NCBI RefSeq assembly: GCF_002979475.1 | Contig: NZ_PCOY01000012.1 | Span: 38,225-102,224 of the forward strand | Direction of reading: 5' to 3' | DNA from: Microbacterium sp. MYb62 | GTDB lineage: Bacteria; Actinomycetota; Actinomycetes; Actinomycetales; Microbacteriaceae | Length of the DNA stretch: 64,000 nucleotides | Shown: in pieces, positions 10,909 to 19,594 of the stretch | Numbering within the stretch: position 1 is the first letter of the stretch | How the letters are laid out: every line of letters begins with the position of its first letter | Position numbers and translations under genes: made by a program | The notes under the pieces: model-generated | Databases searched by the model: none | What the model was told of the DNA's origin: nothing | The model's input: the letters and a program-made list of their open reading frames with translations, nothing else

Positions 10909-11898
10909 ATGCGTACCTCTCTCCTCCGCTCCTCCGCAGCGGGCGTCATCGCCGTCGGCGCGCTGCTGACCGTCGCGCTCGCCGGCTGCTCCAGCAGCAC
11001 CGGCGCCCCTGACGCGTCCGCCGCTCCCGCCGCCGACCCCGACTCGATCGTGCTCGCCCTCGTCCCCTCGCAGGATCAGGACGGACTCGTCGACACCGCA
11101 GCGCCCCTCACCGACTACCTCACGAAGGAGCTCGGCATCGACGTCACCGGCGTCGTGTCGAAGGACTACCAGGCCGCCGTCGAGGCGATGGGTGCCGGCC
11201 AGGCGCAGATCGGCTTCCTGCCGTCGCTGCAGCTGTGGCAGGCGAACGACATGTACGACGCGAAGGTCGTGCTGCAGACCGAGCGCAACGGCAACATCAC
11301 CTACCCCGCGCAGTTCATGACGAACAACCCCGACAAGTACTGCGACGACGAGCCGGTCGAGCGCGACGGGATGCTGTTCTGCAACGGTGCCGACGCCATG
11401 AAGGGCCCTGCGGGCCTCGACAGCATCGACAAGGTGAAGGGTGCGAAGGTCGCCGTGCTCGGCCCCGGTTCGCCCGCCGGCTACATCTACCCGATCGTCG
11501 CGCTGCAGGAGGCGGGCCTGGACACCGACACCGACATCCAGCAGATCCCCGTCACCGCGAACGACGCCTCCGTGCTCGCCGTCTACAACGGGGACGCCGA
11601 GGTCGGCTTCAGCTTCTGGGACGCGCGCACGATCGTCGCGAAGGACACCCCCGACGTCGGACAGAAGGTCGTCGTGTTCGCGATGACCGAGGAGATCCCG
11701 AACGACGGCGTCGCGCTCTCGTCCGACCTCTCGCCCGAGCTGCAGGACCGCATCACGAAGGCGCTCGAGGACTTCTCGAACACCCCGGAGGGCTCTGAGA
11801 TCCTCACCAGCATCTACTCGATCACCAAGCTCGCGCCGGCCGACCCCGACTCGCTCGACGTCGTGGCCCGCGCCGCGCAGGCTCTGGGGCTCCAGTAA
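10909..11898 (+). CDS. phnD: Phosphate/phosphite/phosphonate ABC transporter, substrate-binding lipoprotein
   Basis: A 329-residue exported lipoprotein: basic N-terminus, hydrophobic core, lipobox LAGC with Cys27, then a Ser/Ala/Pro linker. The body matches the PhnD/periplasmic phosphonate-binding family ([51 protein letters not shown]). It would capture a phosphonate, phosphite or organophosphate at the outer face of the membrane. I prefer the ATG at 10909 because GAAGG sits at 10898-10902; an ATG at 10903 would touch that site. It is followed after 1 bp by the ATPase gene, consistent with one operon. Confidence 0.9.
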   Translation: MRTSLLRSSAAGVIAVGALLTVALAGCSSSTGAPDASAAPAADPDSIVLALVPSQDQDGLVDTAAPLTDYLTKELGIDVTGVVSKDYQAAVEAMGAGQAQIGFLPSLQLWQANDMYDAKVVLQTERNGNITYPAQFMTNNPDKYCDDEPVERDGMLFCNGADAMKGPAGLDSIDKVKGAKVAVLGPGSPAGYIYPIVALQEAGLDTDTDIQQIPVTANDASVLAVYNGDAEVGFSFWDARTIVAKDTPDVGQKVVVFAMTEEIPNDGVALSSDLSPELQDRITKALEDFSNTPEGSEILTSIYSITKLAPADPDSLDVVARAAQALGLQ

Positions 11899-11899
11899 A

Positions 11900-12724
11900 T
11901 TGTCCGATCAGATCCAACACGTGGACGCCGCAGCTCCGGCTGCGGCGTCCACGCCGTGGTCCATCCGTCTCGACGAGGTCACGGTGCGCTACCCGAACGG
12001 GACGCTCGGCCTGAATCGGGTGTCCCTCGAAGTCGACGCAGGGGAGATGGTCGTGGTCGTCGGGCTCTCTGGGTCGGGCAAATCCACGCTCATCCGCGCG
12101 ATCAACGGGCTCGTGCCCGTCACGAGCGGGATGCTCGACGTCGGCGAGCATCGCGTGAGCGGGGCCTCGCCGCGCACGCTCCGGCGCCTCCGCGGCGACA
12201 TCGGGATGGTCTTCCAGGGGTTCAACCTCGCAGGCCGCGCGAGCGTACTGCAGAACGTGCTCGTCGGGCGCCTCGCGCACACACCGCTCTGGCGCACACT
12301 CCTGGGCGTCTACCCGGAAGCCGACAAGCAGCTCGCGTATCACGCGCTCGATCGCGTCGGCATCCTGCCCAAGCTCCACTCCCGCGCCTCCGAGCTCTCC
12401 GGTGGCCAGCAGCAACGCGTCGCGATCGCGCGCGCACTGGCACAGGAACCCCGCATCGTCCTCGCCGACGAGCCGGTCGCGAGTCTCGACCCGCCCACCG
12501 CGCATGGGGTGATGAACGATCTGCGGCGCATCAACCGCGACCTGGGCATCACGGTGCTCGTCAACCTGCACCTGCTCGACCTCGCTCGCGAGTACGGGGC
12601 GCGGATGATCGGCATGCGCGCCGGCGAGATCGTCTACGACGGTCCGGCGACCAGTGCGACGGATGCCGATTTCGAGAGCATCTACGGGCGCTCCCTCACC
12701 CCCGACGACCGGTTGGACGCATGA
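11900..12724 (+). CDS. phnC: Phosphonate-type ABC transporter ATP-binding protein
   Basis: A 274-residue ATPase energising the importer at the inner face of the membrane. It has Walker [10 protein letters not shown], the signature [15 protein letters not shown], Walker B IVLADEP, and the switch histidine in VNLHLLDLA (the LHLLDLA form is usual in PhnC). The start is TTG at 11900, one base after the TAA of phnD, and its last four bases ATGA contain the start of the next gene, so it is translationally coupled on both sides. Confidence 0.92.
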   Translation: MSDQIQHVDAAAPAAASTPWSIRLDEVTVRYPNGTLGLNRVSLEVDAGEMVVVVGLSGSGKSTLIRAINGLVPVTSGMLDVGEHRVSGASPRTLRRLRGDIGMVFQGFNLAGRASVLQNVLVGRLAHTPLWRTLLGVYPEADKQLAYHALDRVGILPKLHSRASELSGGQQQRVAIARALAQEPRIVLADEPVASLDPPTAHGVMNDLRRINRDLGITVLVNLHLLDLAREYGARMIGMRAGEIVYDGPATSATDADFESIYGRSLTPDDRLDA

Positions 12725-13530
12725 GCGCCTCCGCCCCTCCCGTCCTCGACATCCCCACCCGGCCACGCGGGGCCTGGAAGGGGCCGGCGGTGGTGGCCGC
12801 CGTCGTGGTCGTCACCGTCGTGATGTGCCTGCCGGTGATCGGCATCGGGGTCGACTTCTCCGCCATCGCGCGCAACTGGCAGAACGGCGCCGACAAGATC
12901 GTCAGGCTGCTCGTGCCCGATTGGAGCTTCTTCCCCCGCACCGTCGCACCTCTCGTCGAGACGTTGCAGATGGCTGTGATCGCGACCGCCATCGGCGCAG
13001 CCGTCTCACTGCCGCTCAGCTTCTGGGCCGCCAGGGCGACCAACCCGAACACTCCGGTACGCATCGTCGTGCGCGGCATCCTCAACGTCATCCGCAGCGT
13101 GCCCGATCTGCTGTACGCGGCGATCCTCGTCGCGATGGTCGGGGTCGGCGCACTCCCCGGCATCCTCGCGCTGCTGCTGTTCAACGTCGGCATCATCGTC
13201 AAACTCGTCTCGGAGGCGATCGACACCAACGACCGCGGCCCCCTCGAGGCCGGACGCGCGGTGGGGGCCACCCAGACCAAGATCAATCGCACGCTCGCCC
13301 TGCCCGACGCCTGGCCCGCCTTCGCCAACCAGACCCTCTACGTGTTCGAACTGAACGTGCGGGCGTCGACGGTGCTCGGGCTCGTGGGCGCGGGCGGCAT
13401 GGGCTTGCTCATCGATGCGGTGCGCACCTTCTACCGCTACGACCAGCTCTCGCTCATCATCCTGGAGATCCTCATCGTCGTCGTCGTGATCGACCTCGTC
13501 TCGGACGCCATCCGACGGAGGCTCGTATGA
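12721..13530 (+). CDS. phnE: Phosphonate-type ABC transporter permease
   Basis: A 269-residue inner-membrane permease of the PhnE type with about six hydrophobic segments; the first begins near residue 20 ([19 protein letters not shown]). The EAA loop that contacts PhnC is visible as [21 protein letters not shown], followed by [14 protein letters not shown]. The ATG at 12721 overlaps the phnC stop by 4 bp. It pairs with the second permease gene to form the channel. Confidence 0.92.
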   Translation: MSASAPPVLDIPTRPRGAWKGPAVVAAVVVVTVVMCLPVIGIGVDFSAIARNWQNGADKIVRLLVPDWSFFPRTVAPLVETLQMAVIATAIGAAVSLPLSFWAARATNPNTPVRIVVRGILNVIRSVPDLLYAAILVAMVGVGALPGILALLLFNVGIIVKLVSEAIDTNDRGPLEAGRAVGATQTKINRTLALPDAWPAFANQTLYVFELNVRASTVLGLVGAGGMGLLIDAVRTFYRYDQLSLIILEILIVVVVIDLVSDAIRRRLV

Positions 13531-14342
13531 GCGCGGCGCTCACCGTCATCCCCGCCAAGCCCCGGCGGCCCTGGCTGATCGCAGGCTGGGCTCTCGTCAC
13601 GGGCATCGTCGTGCTCGCGTTCTGGTCGATCGACATCGACTGGTCCCGTCTCGCCGACCTGCCGTCCGAGATCATCCGATACACCTTCCTGATGTTCGCC
13701 CACCCGAACTGGGAGAAGCTGCCGGAAGCCCTGTGGCAGACGTGGCGGAGCATCGAGATGGCCTGGGTCGGCACGATCCTCGGCATCGTGCTCGCGACTC
13801 CGCTGAGCCTGCTCGCCGCCCGGGGATTCGGCCCCGCCTGGCTGCGTGCCCTCCTGCGCGGACTCTTCTCGCTCATCCGTGCGGTGCCCGAGATCATCAT
13901 CGCGATCGTGATCCTCTCGGTCACCGGCCTCACCCCGTTCACGGGTGCGCTCGCCCTCGCCGTCAACGGCATCGGCACCCTCGGCAAGTGGGGGTACGAG
14001 GCCGTCGAGGCCGTGCCCCGCGGTCCGATCGAGGCGGCGCGTGCGGCGGGCGGCGGCACCCTCCAGGTGCTGCGCTGGGGTGTGTGGCCACAGGCTGAAC
14101 CGGCGTTCTGGTCGTTCTGGCTCTACCGCTTCGAGATCAACGTGCGCTCCTCGGCCGTGCTCGGACTCATCGGGGTCGGGGGAATCGGCGACATGCTCAC
14201 GTCCTACACGCAGTACCGTGAGTGGTCGACGGTGGGTGTCCTGCTCATCGTGGTCGTCGTGGTGACGATGCTGATCGATGCGGCCTCCGGCGCCATCCGC
14301 CGCCGGATCATGGAGGGAGCCCGTGCCCGTGTTCTCGTCTAG
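13527..14342 (+). CDS. phnE: Phosphonate-type ABC transporter permease, second subunit
   Basis: A 271-residue PhnE paralogue with an early hydrophobic segment (LIAGWALVTGIVVLAFWSI), the EAA loop EAVEAVPRGPIEAARAAGG and SSAVLGLIGVGGIGD. Two different PhnE subunits in one system are common for phosphonate and phosphite importers. Its ATG overlaps the stop of the first permease by 4 bp, and its 3' end overlaps the RpiR gene by 20 bp. Confidence 0.92.
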   Translation: MSAALTVIPAKPRRPWLIAGWALVTGIVVLAFWSIDIDWSRLADLPSEIIRYTFLMFAHPNWEKLPEALWQTWRSIEMAWVGTILGIVLATPLSLLAARGFGPAWLRALLRGLFSLIRAVPEIIIAIVILSVTGLTPFTGALALAVNGIGTLGKWGYEAVEAVPRGPIEAARAAGGGTLQVLRWGVWPQAEPAFWSFWLYRFEINVRSSAVLGLIGVGGIGDMLTSYTQYREWSTVGVLLIVVVVVTMLIDAASGAIRRRIMEGARARVLV

Positions 14343-15195
14343 CGCCCCGCCCACCGCGCGCATCGCGGCGGTGCTCAACACACTGCAGCCCGCCGAGCGC
14401 CGCGTGGCCGAGCTGATCGTCGAATCGGCCGACGAGGTCGTGGAGTGGACGGCACAGGAGCTCGCCGACCGTGCCGGGGTCGGTCGTGCCACGGTCGTGC
14501 GCACCTGTCAGGGCATCGGCTACCGCGGGTATCCGCAGCTGCGGGTCGCGCTCGCGGCCGAGCTGGGCGGGGCGCCGGGGGAGGCGGCGGTCGATCACGG
14601 TCCGGGCGTGCTCGGACGCATGCGGGGGGAGATCGACCGTCTGGCCGCCTCGCTGCCCGCACTCGCCAGCCTGCTGGATGGGGATGCGGTGGCCGAGGCC
14701 GTGCGTCTGGCGGCATCCGCTCGCCGTCTGCTCGTGCTCGCCAACGGCCTGTCCTCACCCATCGCGAACGACCTGGCGATGCGCCTGACCGCGTCCGGGC
14801 GGTCGGCGGAGTTCATCGCCGATGCGATCGCACAGCAGATCGCCGCGCGTCATCTCACTCCGGACGATGTGTGTCTCGTCGTGAGCGGCTCCGGCGCCAA
14901 CGAGGCGAGCCTGCGCGTCGCGACGGCGGCGGCGCGGGGCGGTGCGAGGGTGATCGCCTTCACCTCGTTCGCGTCGTCGGCGCTCACCGAGGTCGCGTCC
15001 CTGTCTCTGGTGATCGCGCCCACCGGGGTGAGCTTCCGCGACGAGCTCGAGCACACGTCGCGGGTGGCCTATCTCGTGTTCGCGGAGGTGTTCGCCGCGG
15101 CGGTCACCGCCGAGCGGGGTGACGATGCCGTGCAGGCCCGTGCCCACGTGCTCGAGGTCGTCTCCGCCAACCTCGGGGAGAGCGCGCCGGACTAG
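14323..15195 (+). CDS. MurR/RpiR-family regulator with SIS domain
   Basis: A 290-residue regulator. Residues about 10-80 form the RpiR-type HTH (LNTLQPAERRVAELIVES, then AQELADRAGVGRATVVRTCQGIGYRGYPQLR). The C-terminal half is a sugar-isomerase (SIS) domain, with LLVLANGLSSPIANDLAMRL and DVCLVVSGSGANEASLRVATAA. SIS domains of this family bind phosphosugars, which hints that the imported compound or its product is a sugar phosphate or analogue. The start is GTG at 14323 (or the GTG two codons later), preceded by GGAGGGAG, and overlaps the permease gene by 20 bp. As last gene of the operon it may control its own transcription. Confidence 0.9.
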   Translation: MPVFSSSAPPTARIAAVLNTLQPAERRVAELIVESADEVVEWTAQELADRAGVGRATVVRTCQGIGYRGYPQLRVALAAELGGAPGEAAVDHGPGVLGRMRGEIDRLAASLPALASLLDGDAVAEAVRLAASARRLLVLANGLSSPIANDLAMRLTASGRSAEFIADAIAQQIAARHLTPDDVCLVVSGSGANEASLRVATAAARGGARVIAFTSFASSALTEVASLSLVIAPTGVSFRDELEHTSRVAYLVFAEVFAAAVTAERGDDAVQARAHVLEVVSANLGESAPD

Positions 15196-15220
15196 CGCCG
15201 CCCGCGGAGGCGGCACTAGT
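15191..15220. terminator. Inverted repeat at the RpiR gene end
   Basis: ACTAG (15191-15195) with CTAGT (15216-15220) and GCCGCC (15197-15202) with GGCGGC (15209-15214) form one stem with a single mismatch and a 6-nt loop. The RpiR stop codon is inside the left arm, and the converging VOC gene ends 6 bp to the right, so it could serve both strands. Confidence 0.5.
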
Positions 15221-15226
15221 CAGGAG

Positions 15227-15631
15227 TCACGCGGTCGCTCGTGGCGGGTTGTACATGAATTCGACGCGGATGCCGTCGTCGTCCTCGACGAACGAGGCGT
15301 AGTAGCGGTTCGAGTAGCGGGGATACTCCTTCGGCTCGCGGACCGCCGACCACCCGGCATCCGTGGCGACCGCGTGCAGGCGATCGACGTCGTCGCGCGT
15401 GGGCACGGCGAACGCGATGTGTTGCCATCCGATCCGACCATGCCGATGCGGACCCGAGTCCTCATCCCAGGTGTAGAGGATGATCTCCGTCTCGTCGCCG
15501 TTGTTCCACGAGATCGAGTGGTCGTTCGCGCCGCCGCTCTGATAGCCGAGCGCGGTGAGAACCGGATGGAACTGCGCCCGGCCGCGCTCGAGGTCGTCGA
15601 CGGTGATACCCAGATGATCCAGAAGAGCCAT
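15227..15631 (-). CDS. VOC-family (glyoxalase/bleomycin-resistance fold) protein
   Basis: A 134-residue single VOC domain: N-terminal LLDHLGITVDDLERGRAQFHPVL, a central GWQHIAFAVPTRDDVDRLHA, and a C-terminal YYASFVEDDDGIRVEFMYNPP. The pattern of His near the start, His in the middle (QHIAF) and Glu near the end (VEFMY) fits a metal-binding site. Members include dioxygenases, lyases and resistance proteins, so the reaction cannot be assigned. It lies 33 bp downstream of the siderophore-interacting protein gene on the same strand and may be co-transcribed with it. Confidence 0.85.
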   Translation of the reverse strand: MALLDHLGITVDDLERGRAQFHPVLTALGYQSGGANDHSISWNNGDETEIILYTWDEDSGPHRHGRIGWQHIAFAVPTRDDVDRLHAVATDAGWSAVREPKEYPRYSNRYYASFVEDDDGIRVEFMYNPPRATA

Positions 15632-15664
15632 GCGCTCAGTCTTCCAGCCGGGTCCGACGTGGCA

Positions 15665-16432
15665 CTAGTGCGGTGCGTGGTACTCGGCCTCGCCGCGCTT
15701 CCAGTAGCCCTTCACGACGGCGTTCGCGGTGTCGACGCCCCAGCGCTCGAGCAGCGCCCGGCCCGGCTTGACGATCGACTGCTCCGCGGCGATGAACACG
15801 AAGGGATCCGCGCCGACGGCGTCGTCGGCGCTCAGCTCCTCGAGGAAGGCGATGAGGGCGGAGCCGGCGGGGGCCGGTCCACGGTGCAGCCACTCGATCT
15901 CGACCGGTGCTGCGATATCGACCTCTCGGCCGGGATTCACGGTCTCGACGACGATGCGTGCCGGTGTGTCTTCGGGGATCAGCGCGGCGAAGCGACGGAT
16001 CGCGGGGATGGCCGTCTCGTCGCCGACCAGCAGCCACGACCCGGGTTCGCCCGCCAGCACCGCGGAGCCGCGAGGGCCGCCGACGCCGATCGTCGACCCG
16101 AGCGGTGCGGTCGCGGCCCAGGGCGCGGCGACCCCCTGATCGCCGTGGACCGCGAACTCGACATCGAGCCAGTCCGCGCCCCACGCGAGCGGGGTGTACT
16201 CGCGGCTCGGAGAGGCCCGCAGCTCCTCGACGGAGTCGGTCGGCCCTGCGGGGAAGAACAGACGCATGTGATCGTCGGCGCCGGGGGAGTCGAAGCCCGA
16301 GAGGTCGGAGCCCGTCAGGCGCACGCGCACGAAGTCCGGAGCCAGCCATTCGCGGGCGCTCAGGGTGACGTTGCGGAAGCGCAGCTCGAGGCCGCGACGC
16401 TCGATCGAGAAACCGGATTTCGTATCGCTCAT
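15665..16432 (-). CDS. Siderophore-interacting protein (FAD-dependent ferric-siderophore reductase)
   Basis: A 255-residue cytoplasmic flavoprotein of the SIP/ViuB family that reduces ferric siderophores to release iron. The FAD-binding region includes SPSREYTPLAW (RxYT type). The NAD(P)H domain includes GSWLLVGDETAIPAIRRF and FVFIAAEQSIVKPGRALL, and the C-terminus carries VVKGYWKRGEAEYH (the family's GYWR-like motif). It is transcribed away from the ferric-siderophore importer at 16534. A DtxR-type iron box begins at its start codon (16432-16450), so it should be repressed when iron is plentiful. With the box touching the ATG, a leaderless transcript is likely. Confidence 0.92.
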   Translation of the reverse strand: MSDTKSGFSIERRGLELRFRNVTLSAREWLAPDFVRVRLTGSDLSGFDSPGADDHMRLFFPAGPTDSVEELRASPSREYTPLAWGADWLDVEFAVHGDQGVAAPWAATAPLGSTIGVGGPRGSAVLAGEPGSWLLVGDETAIPAIRRFAALIPEDTPARIVVETVNPGREVDIAAPVEIEWLHRGPAPAGSALIAFLEELSADDAVGADPFVFIAAEQSIVKPGRALLERWGVDTANAVVKGYWKRGEAEYHAPH

Positions 16433-16450
16433 GAAGTAAGGCTAACCTAA
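16432..16450. promoter_or_regulatory. DtxR/IdeR-type iron box
   Basis: The 19 bp match the DtxR/IdeR consensus (TTAGGTTAG, C, CTAACCTAA as two half-sites) at 16 of 19 positions; the right half, GGCTAACCTAA, is perfect. It lies between the divergent reductase and siderophore-importer genes and should bind an iron-loaded DtxR/IdeR-family repressor. Consensus knowledge is from Corynebacterium and Mycobacterium. Confidence 0.85.
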
Positions 16451-16533
16451 ATGGAACGAGGTAAGGTCGCCCTCACCTCGTCATCCCGGCGCCCATCGTG
16501 TGCGCACACATCCCGCAGAACAGGAGTCTCTCC

Positions 16534-17526
16534 ATGTCCGTGCCCAGAACCCTCACCGCCACGAGCGTCGCCCTCGTCGGCCTCCTCGCCCTCGCCGGCT
16601 GCGCGTCCGGTGCCACGGCGGAACCGGAAAAGACCGAATCCGCAGCGGGATCCGTCACGATCGAGGACAACACCGGCACGCACGAGATCGAGACTCCGCC
16701 GACCTCCGTCGTCGCTCTCGACAACCGCACCTTCCAGACGCTCTCCGACTGGGGGGTCGAGCTCTCCGCCGGTGCCGTCGCACTCATGCCGGAGACCGTG
16801 TCGTATGTGAAGGACGACGGGATCGTCGACATCGGCCTGCACAGCGAGCCCGACCTCGAGGCGGTCGTCGCGGTCGAGCCCGACCTCATCATCAGCGGAC
16901 AGCGCTTCACACAGCACAACACGGCGATCGCCGACCTCGTGCCCGATGCCGCCATCATCGACCTCGAGCCGCGCGAGGGCGAGCCCTTCGACGAGGAGCT
17001 CAAGCGTCAGGTCACCGTGCTCGGCGAGATCTTCGGCAAGCAGGACGAGGCCCAGAAGCTCGTCGACGACTTCGACGCCGCGGTCGAGCGCGCCAAGGCC
17101 GCCTACGACGATGCCGACACCGTCATGGCCGTGAACACCTCGGGCGGCGAGATCGGCTACCTCGCCCCGACCGTCGGCCGCTCGCTCGGCCCGATCTACG
17201 ACATCCTCGGCCTCACGCCCGCGCTCGAGGTCGACGACGCGAGCGACGACCACCAGGGCGACGAGATCTCGGTCGAGGCGATCGCGGCCTCGAACCCCTC
17301 CTGGATCCTCGTGCTCGACCGTGACGCCGTGTTCGCCGCGGACACCCCCGACTACGTGCAGGCGGCCGAGATCCTCGAGAGCTCCGAGGCCCTCGCCGGC
17401 GTCACCGCCGTGAAGGACGAGCAGATCGTCTACATGCCCACCGACACCTACCTGAACGAGGGCATCCAGACGTACACGACGTTCCTCAACGACTTCGCCG
17501 ACGCGCTCGAGAAGAGCGCGAACTGA
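16534..17526 (+). CDS. Ferric-siderophore ABC transporter, substrate-binding lipoprotein
   Basis: A 330-residue exported lipoprotein with a signal sequence, lipobox LAGC (GLLALAGCAS) and a body of the FecB/FhuD/FepB type. Landmarks are VTIEDNTGTHEIETPPTSVVALDN, GLHSEPDLEAVVAVEPDLIISGQRF and the C-terminal DTYLNEGIQTYTTFLNDFADAL. It would bind an iron-loaded siderophore outside the membrane. I chose the ATG at 16534 because CAGGAG lies 8 bp upstream; an earlier ATG at 16498 lacks a site and would bury the signal peptide. It follows the iron box by 84 bp and heads an operon with two permeases and an ATPase. Confidence 0.92.
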   Translation: MSVPRTLTATSVALVGLLALAGCASGATAEPEKTESAAGSVTIEDNTGTHEIETPPTSVVALDNRTFQTLSDWGVELSAGAVALMPETVSYVKDDGIVDIGLHSEPDLEAVVAVEPDLIISGQRFTQHNTAIADLVPDAAIIDLEPREGEPFDEELKRQVTVLGEIFGKQDEAQKLVDDFDAAVERAKAAYDDADTVMAVNTSGGEIGYLAPTVGRSLGPIYDILGLTPALEVDDASDDHQGDEISVEAIAASNPSWILVLDRDAVFAADTPDYVQAAEILESSEALAGVTAVKDEQIVYMPTDTYLNEGIQTYTTFLNDFADALEKSAN

Positions 17527-17532
17527 GCTCTC

Positions 17533-17565
17533 GCGGCGGCATCCGGCTGATCCGGATGCCGCCGC
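17533..17565 (+). promoter_or_regulatory. Intercistronic stem-loop after the siderophore-binding protein gene
   Basis: A perfect 14-bp stem (17533-17546 with 17552-17565; left arm GCGGCGGCATCCGG) around a 5-nt loop, 7 bp after the stop codon and 10 bp before the permease ATG. There is no T-run. It most likely protects or partly terminates the mRNA so that the binding protein is made in excess over the permeases. Confidence 0.6.
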
Positions 17566-17574
17566 ACCGTCATC

Positions 17575-18561
17575 ATGGTCACCACTGACATCACCGCGCC
17601 GCCCCGCAACGCCGGGCGGCTCTTCGACGTGAAGCTGCTCATCGGCGTGCTCGTCGTCGCCGCCCTCCTCGTGATCTCGCTCTTCACGGGCGTGTACGAC
17701 GTCACCGGCGCCGAAGACGGCGCGCAGATGTTCCAGATCACGCGCATCCCCCGCACGATCGCCCTCGTCCTCGCCGGCGCCTCCATGGCGATGGCCGGCC
17801 TCGTCATGCAGCTGCTCACCCAGAACCGCTTCGTCGAGCCGACCACCACCGGAACCACCGAGTGGGCCGGTCTCGGGCTCCTCCTGGTCATGATCCTGGT
17901 GCCCCAGCCGTCGCTCCCGCTGCGGATGGCCGGTGCAGTTCTCGCGGCCTTCATCGGGACGATGGTGTTCTTCGCCTTCCTGCGTCGCGTGGCCCTCAAG
18001 TCCTCGCTCATCGTCCCGATCGTCGGCATCATGCTCGGCGCCGTCGTCGGTGCGCTGTCGACCTACATCGCGCTGGCCACCAACTCGCTGCAGATCGTCG
18101 GGGTCTGGTTCGCCGGCAGCTTCACGTCGGTGATGCGCGGCCAGTACGAGATGCTCTGGATCGTGGCCCTCATCGGCGTGGTCGTCTTCGTCGTCGCCGA
18201 CCGACTGACGATCGCCGGCCTCGGCGAGGAGGTCGCGACGAACGTCGGTGTGAACTACAACCGGATCATCCTGCTCGGCACCGTGCTGATCGCGGTGACG
18301 ACGGGTGTCGTCACGGTCGTCGTCGGCAACCTCCCCTTCCTGGGGCTGATCGTGCCCAACATCGTCTCGATGGTGCGCGGCGACGATCTGCGCAGCAACC
18401 TGCCCTGGGTGTGCCTGCTCGGCATCGCGATCGTCACCGTGTGCGACATCATCGGACGCACCATCATCATGCCGTTCGAGGTTCCCGTCTCCCTGATCCT
18501 CGGCGTCGTCGGCGCCGTGGTGTTCGTGCTCCTCCTGCTCAGGCAGCGGCGACGTGGCTAA
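17575..18561 (+). CDS. FecCD-family ferric-siderophore permease
   Basis: A 328-residue inner-membrane protein with about nine hydrophobic segments, of the FecCD/BtuC type. The first follows a short polar N-terminus (LLIGVLVVAALLVISLFTGVY). Other landmarks are FQITRIPRTIALVLAGASMAMAGLVMQ (the family's RLPR and GxxQ region) and NLPFLGLIVPNIVSMVRG (the coupling-helix region PHxxR in relatives). It is the second gene of the iron-uptake operon. No strong Shine-Dalgarno precedes the ATG at 17575, and a stem-loop ends 10 bp before it. Its last 8 bp overlap the next permease gene. Confidence 0.92.
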   Translation: MVTTDITAPPRNAGRLFDVKLLIGVLVVAALLVISLFTGVYDVTGAEDGAQMFQITRIPRTIALVLAGASMAMAGLVMQLLTQNRFVEPTTTGTTEWAGLGLLLVMILVPQPSLPLRMAGAVLAAFIGTMVFFAFLRRVALKSSLIVPIVGIMLGAVVGALSTYIALATNSLQIVGVWFAGSFTSVMRGQYEMLWIVALIGVVVFVVADRLTIAGLGEEVATNVGVNYNRIILLGTVLIAVTTGVVTVVVGNLPFLGLIVPNIVSMVRGDDLRSNLPWVCLLGIAIVTVCDIIGRTIIMPFEVPVSLILGVVGAVVFVLLLLRQRRRG

Positions 18562-19594
18562 CGGGGTGAGCGACGTGGCAGTGGAGGTTTCGTCACGATC
18601 CGCGGGGGCGTTCACGACCGCGCGGGCGCGCCGCCGCTACGTCATCGTGCTCGGCATCCTCATCGTCCTCGCCGCCGTCTTCGGCTTCGGACTGCTCGCG
18701 TGGGCGAACCCCATGCCGGTCGGCTCGACGGGGTTCTGGCGCATCGCCCAGCACCGCGCGACCGACGTCACCGTGATGGCGCTCGTCGCGGTCGCACAGG
18801 CCGTCGCCACCGTGAGCTTCCAGACCGTGACGAACAACCGCATCATCACGCCGTCGATCATGGGCTTCGAGTCGCTCTACCGCGTGGTGCAGACCTCGAC
18901 GGTGTACCTGTTCGGGGTGGCCGGGCTCGTCGCGATCCAGGGCATCGGGCAGTTCGCGATCCAGGTGGCGATCATGGTCGCCCTCGCGGTGGCGCTGTAC
19001 GGGTGGCTACTCTCGGGGCGCTACGGCAACCTGCAGATCATGCTCCTGGTCGGCATCGTGATCGGCGGCGGTCTCGGGGCGATCGCCACATTCATGCAGC
19101 GGCTGCTCACCCCGAGCGAGTTCGATGTGCTGGCCGCACGTCTGTTCGGCAACGTGTCGAACGCCGACGCCTCCTACCTTCCGCTCGCGATCCCGCTGGT
19201 GATCGCGGCATCCGCGCTTCTCTGGCTCCGCTCACGTCGACTCAACCTGATGGCCCTCGGCCCTGACGCGGCGCGCTCCCTCGGCGTCGACCATCGGCGG
19301 GAGCTGTTCATCGTGCTGTTCCTGGTCGCCGTGCTGATGGCGACCTCGACCGCTCTGGTCGGTCCGATGACGTTCCTCGGCTTCCTGGTGGCGACGCTCG
19401 CGTACCAGTTCGCCGACACGCACGATCATCGACTCATCTTCCCGGTCGCGGTTCTCACGGCCTTCGCGATCCTCGCCGGTGCGTACTTCGTGATGAAGAA
19501 CGTGTTCTATGCGCAGGGGATGGTGTCGATCCTGATCGAACTCGTCGGCGGCACCGTGTTCCTCATCGTCATCCTCAGAAAGGGCAGACTGTGA
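18554..19594 (+). CDS. FecCD-family ferric-siderophore permease, second subunit
   Basis: A 346-residue paralogue of the preceding permease with a similar set of membrane segments (YVIVLGILIVLAAVFGFGLLAW first). It carries FWRIAQHRATDVTVMALVAVAQAVATVSFQTVTNNRIITPSIMGFE and the late VGPMTFLGFLVATLAYQFADTHDHR region. The GTG at 18554 overlaps the upstream gene by 8 bp; a GTG four codons later is an alternative. The ATPase gene overlaps its stop by 4 bp, so the three membrane components are translationally coupled. Confidence 0.9.
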   Translation: MANGVSDVAVEVSSRSAGAFTTARARRRYVIVLGILIVLAAVFGFGLLAWANPMPVGSTGFWRIAQHRATDVTVMALVAVAQAVATVSFQTVTNNRIITPSIMGFESLYRVVQTSTVYLFGVAGLVAIQGIGQFAIQVAIMVALAVALYGWLLSGRYGNLQIMLLVGIVIGGGLGAIATFMQRLLTPSEFDVLAARLFGNVSNADASYLPLAIPLVIAASALLWLRSRRLNLMALGPDAARSLGVDHRRELFIVLFLVAVLMATSTALVGPMTFLGFLVATLAYQFADTHDHRLIFPVAVLTAFAILAGAYFVMKNVFYAQGMVSILIELVGGTVFLIVILRKGRL

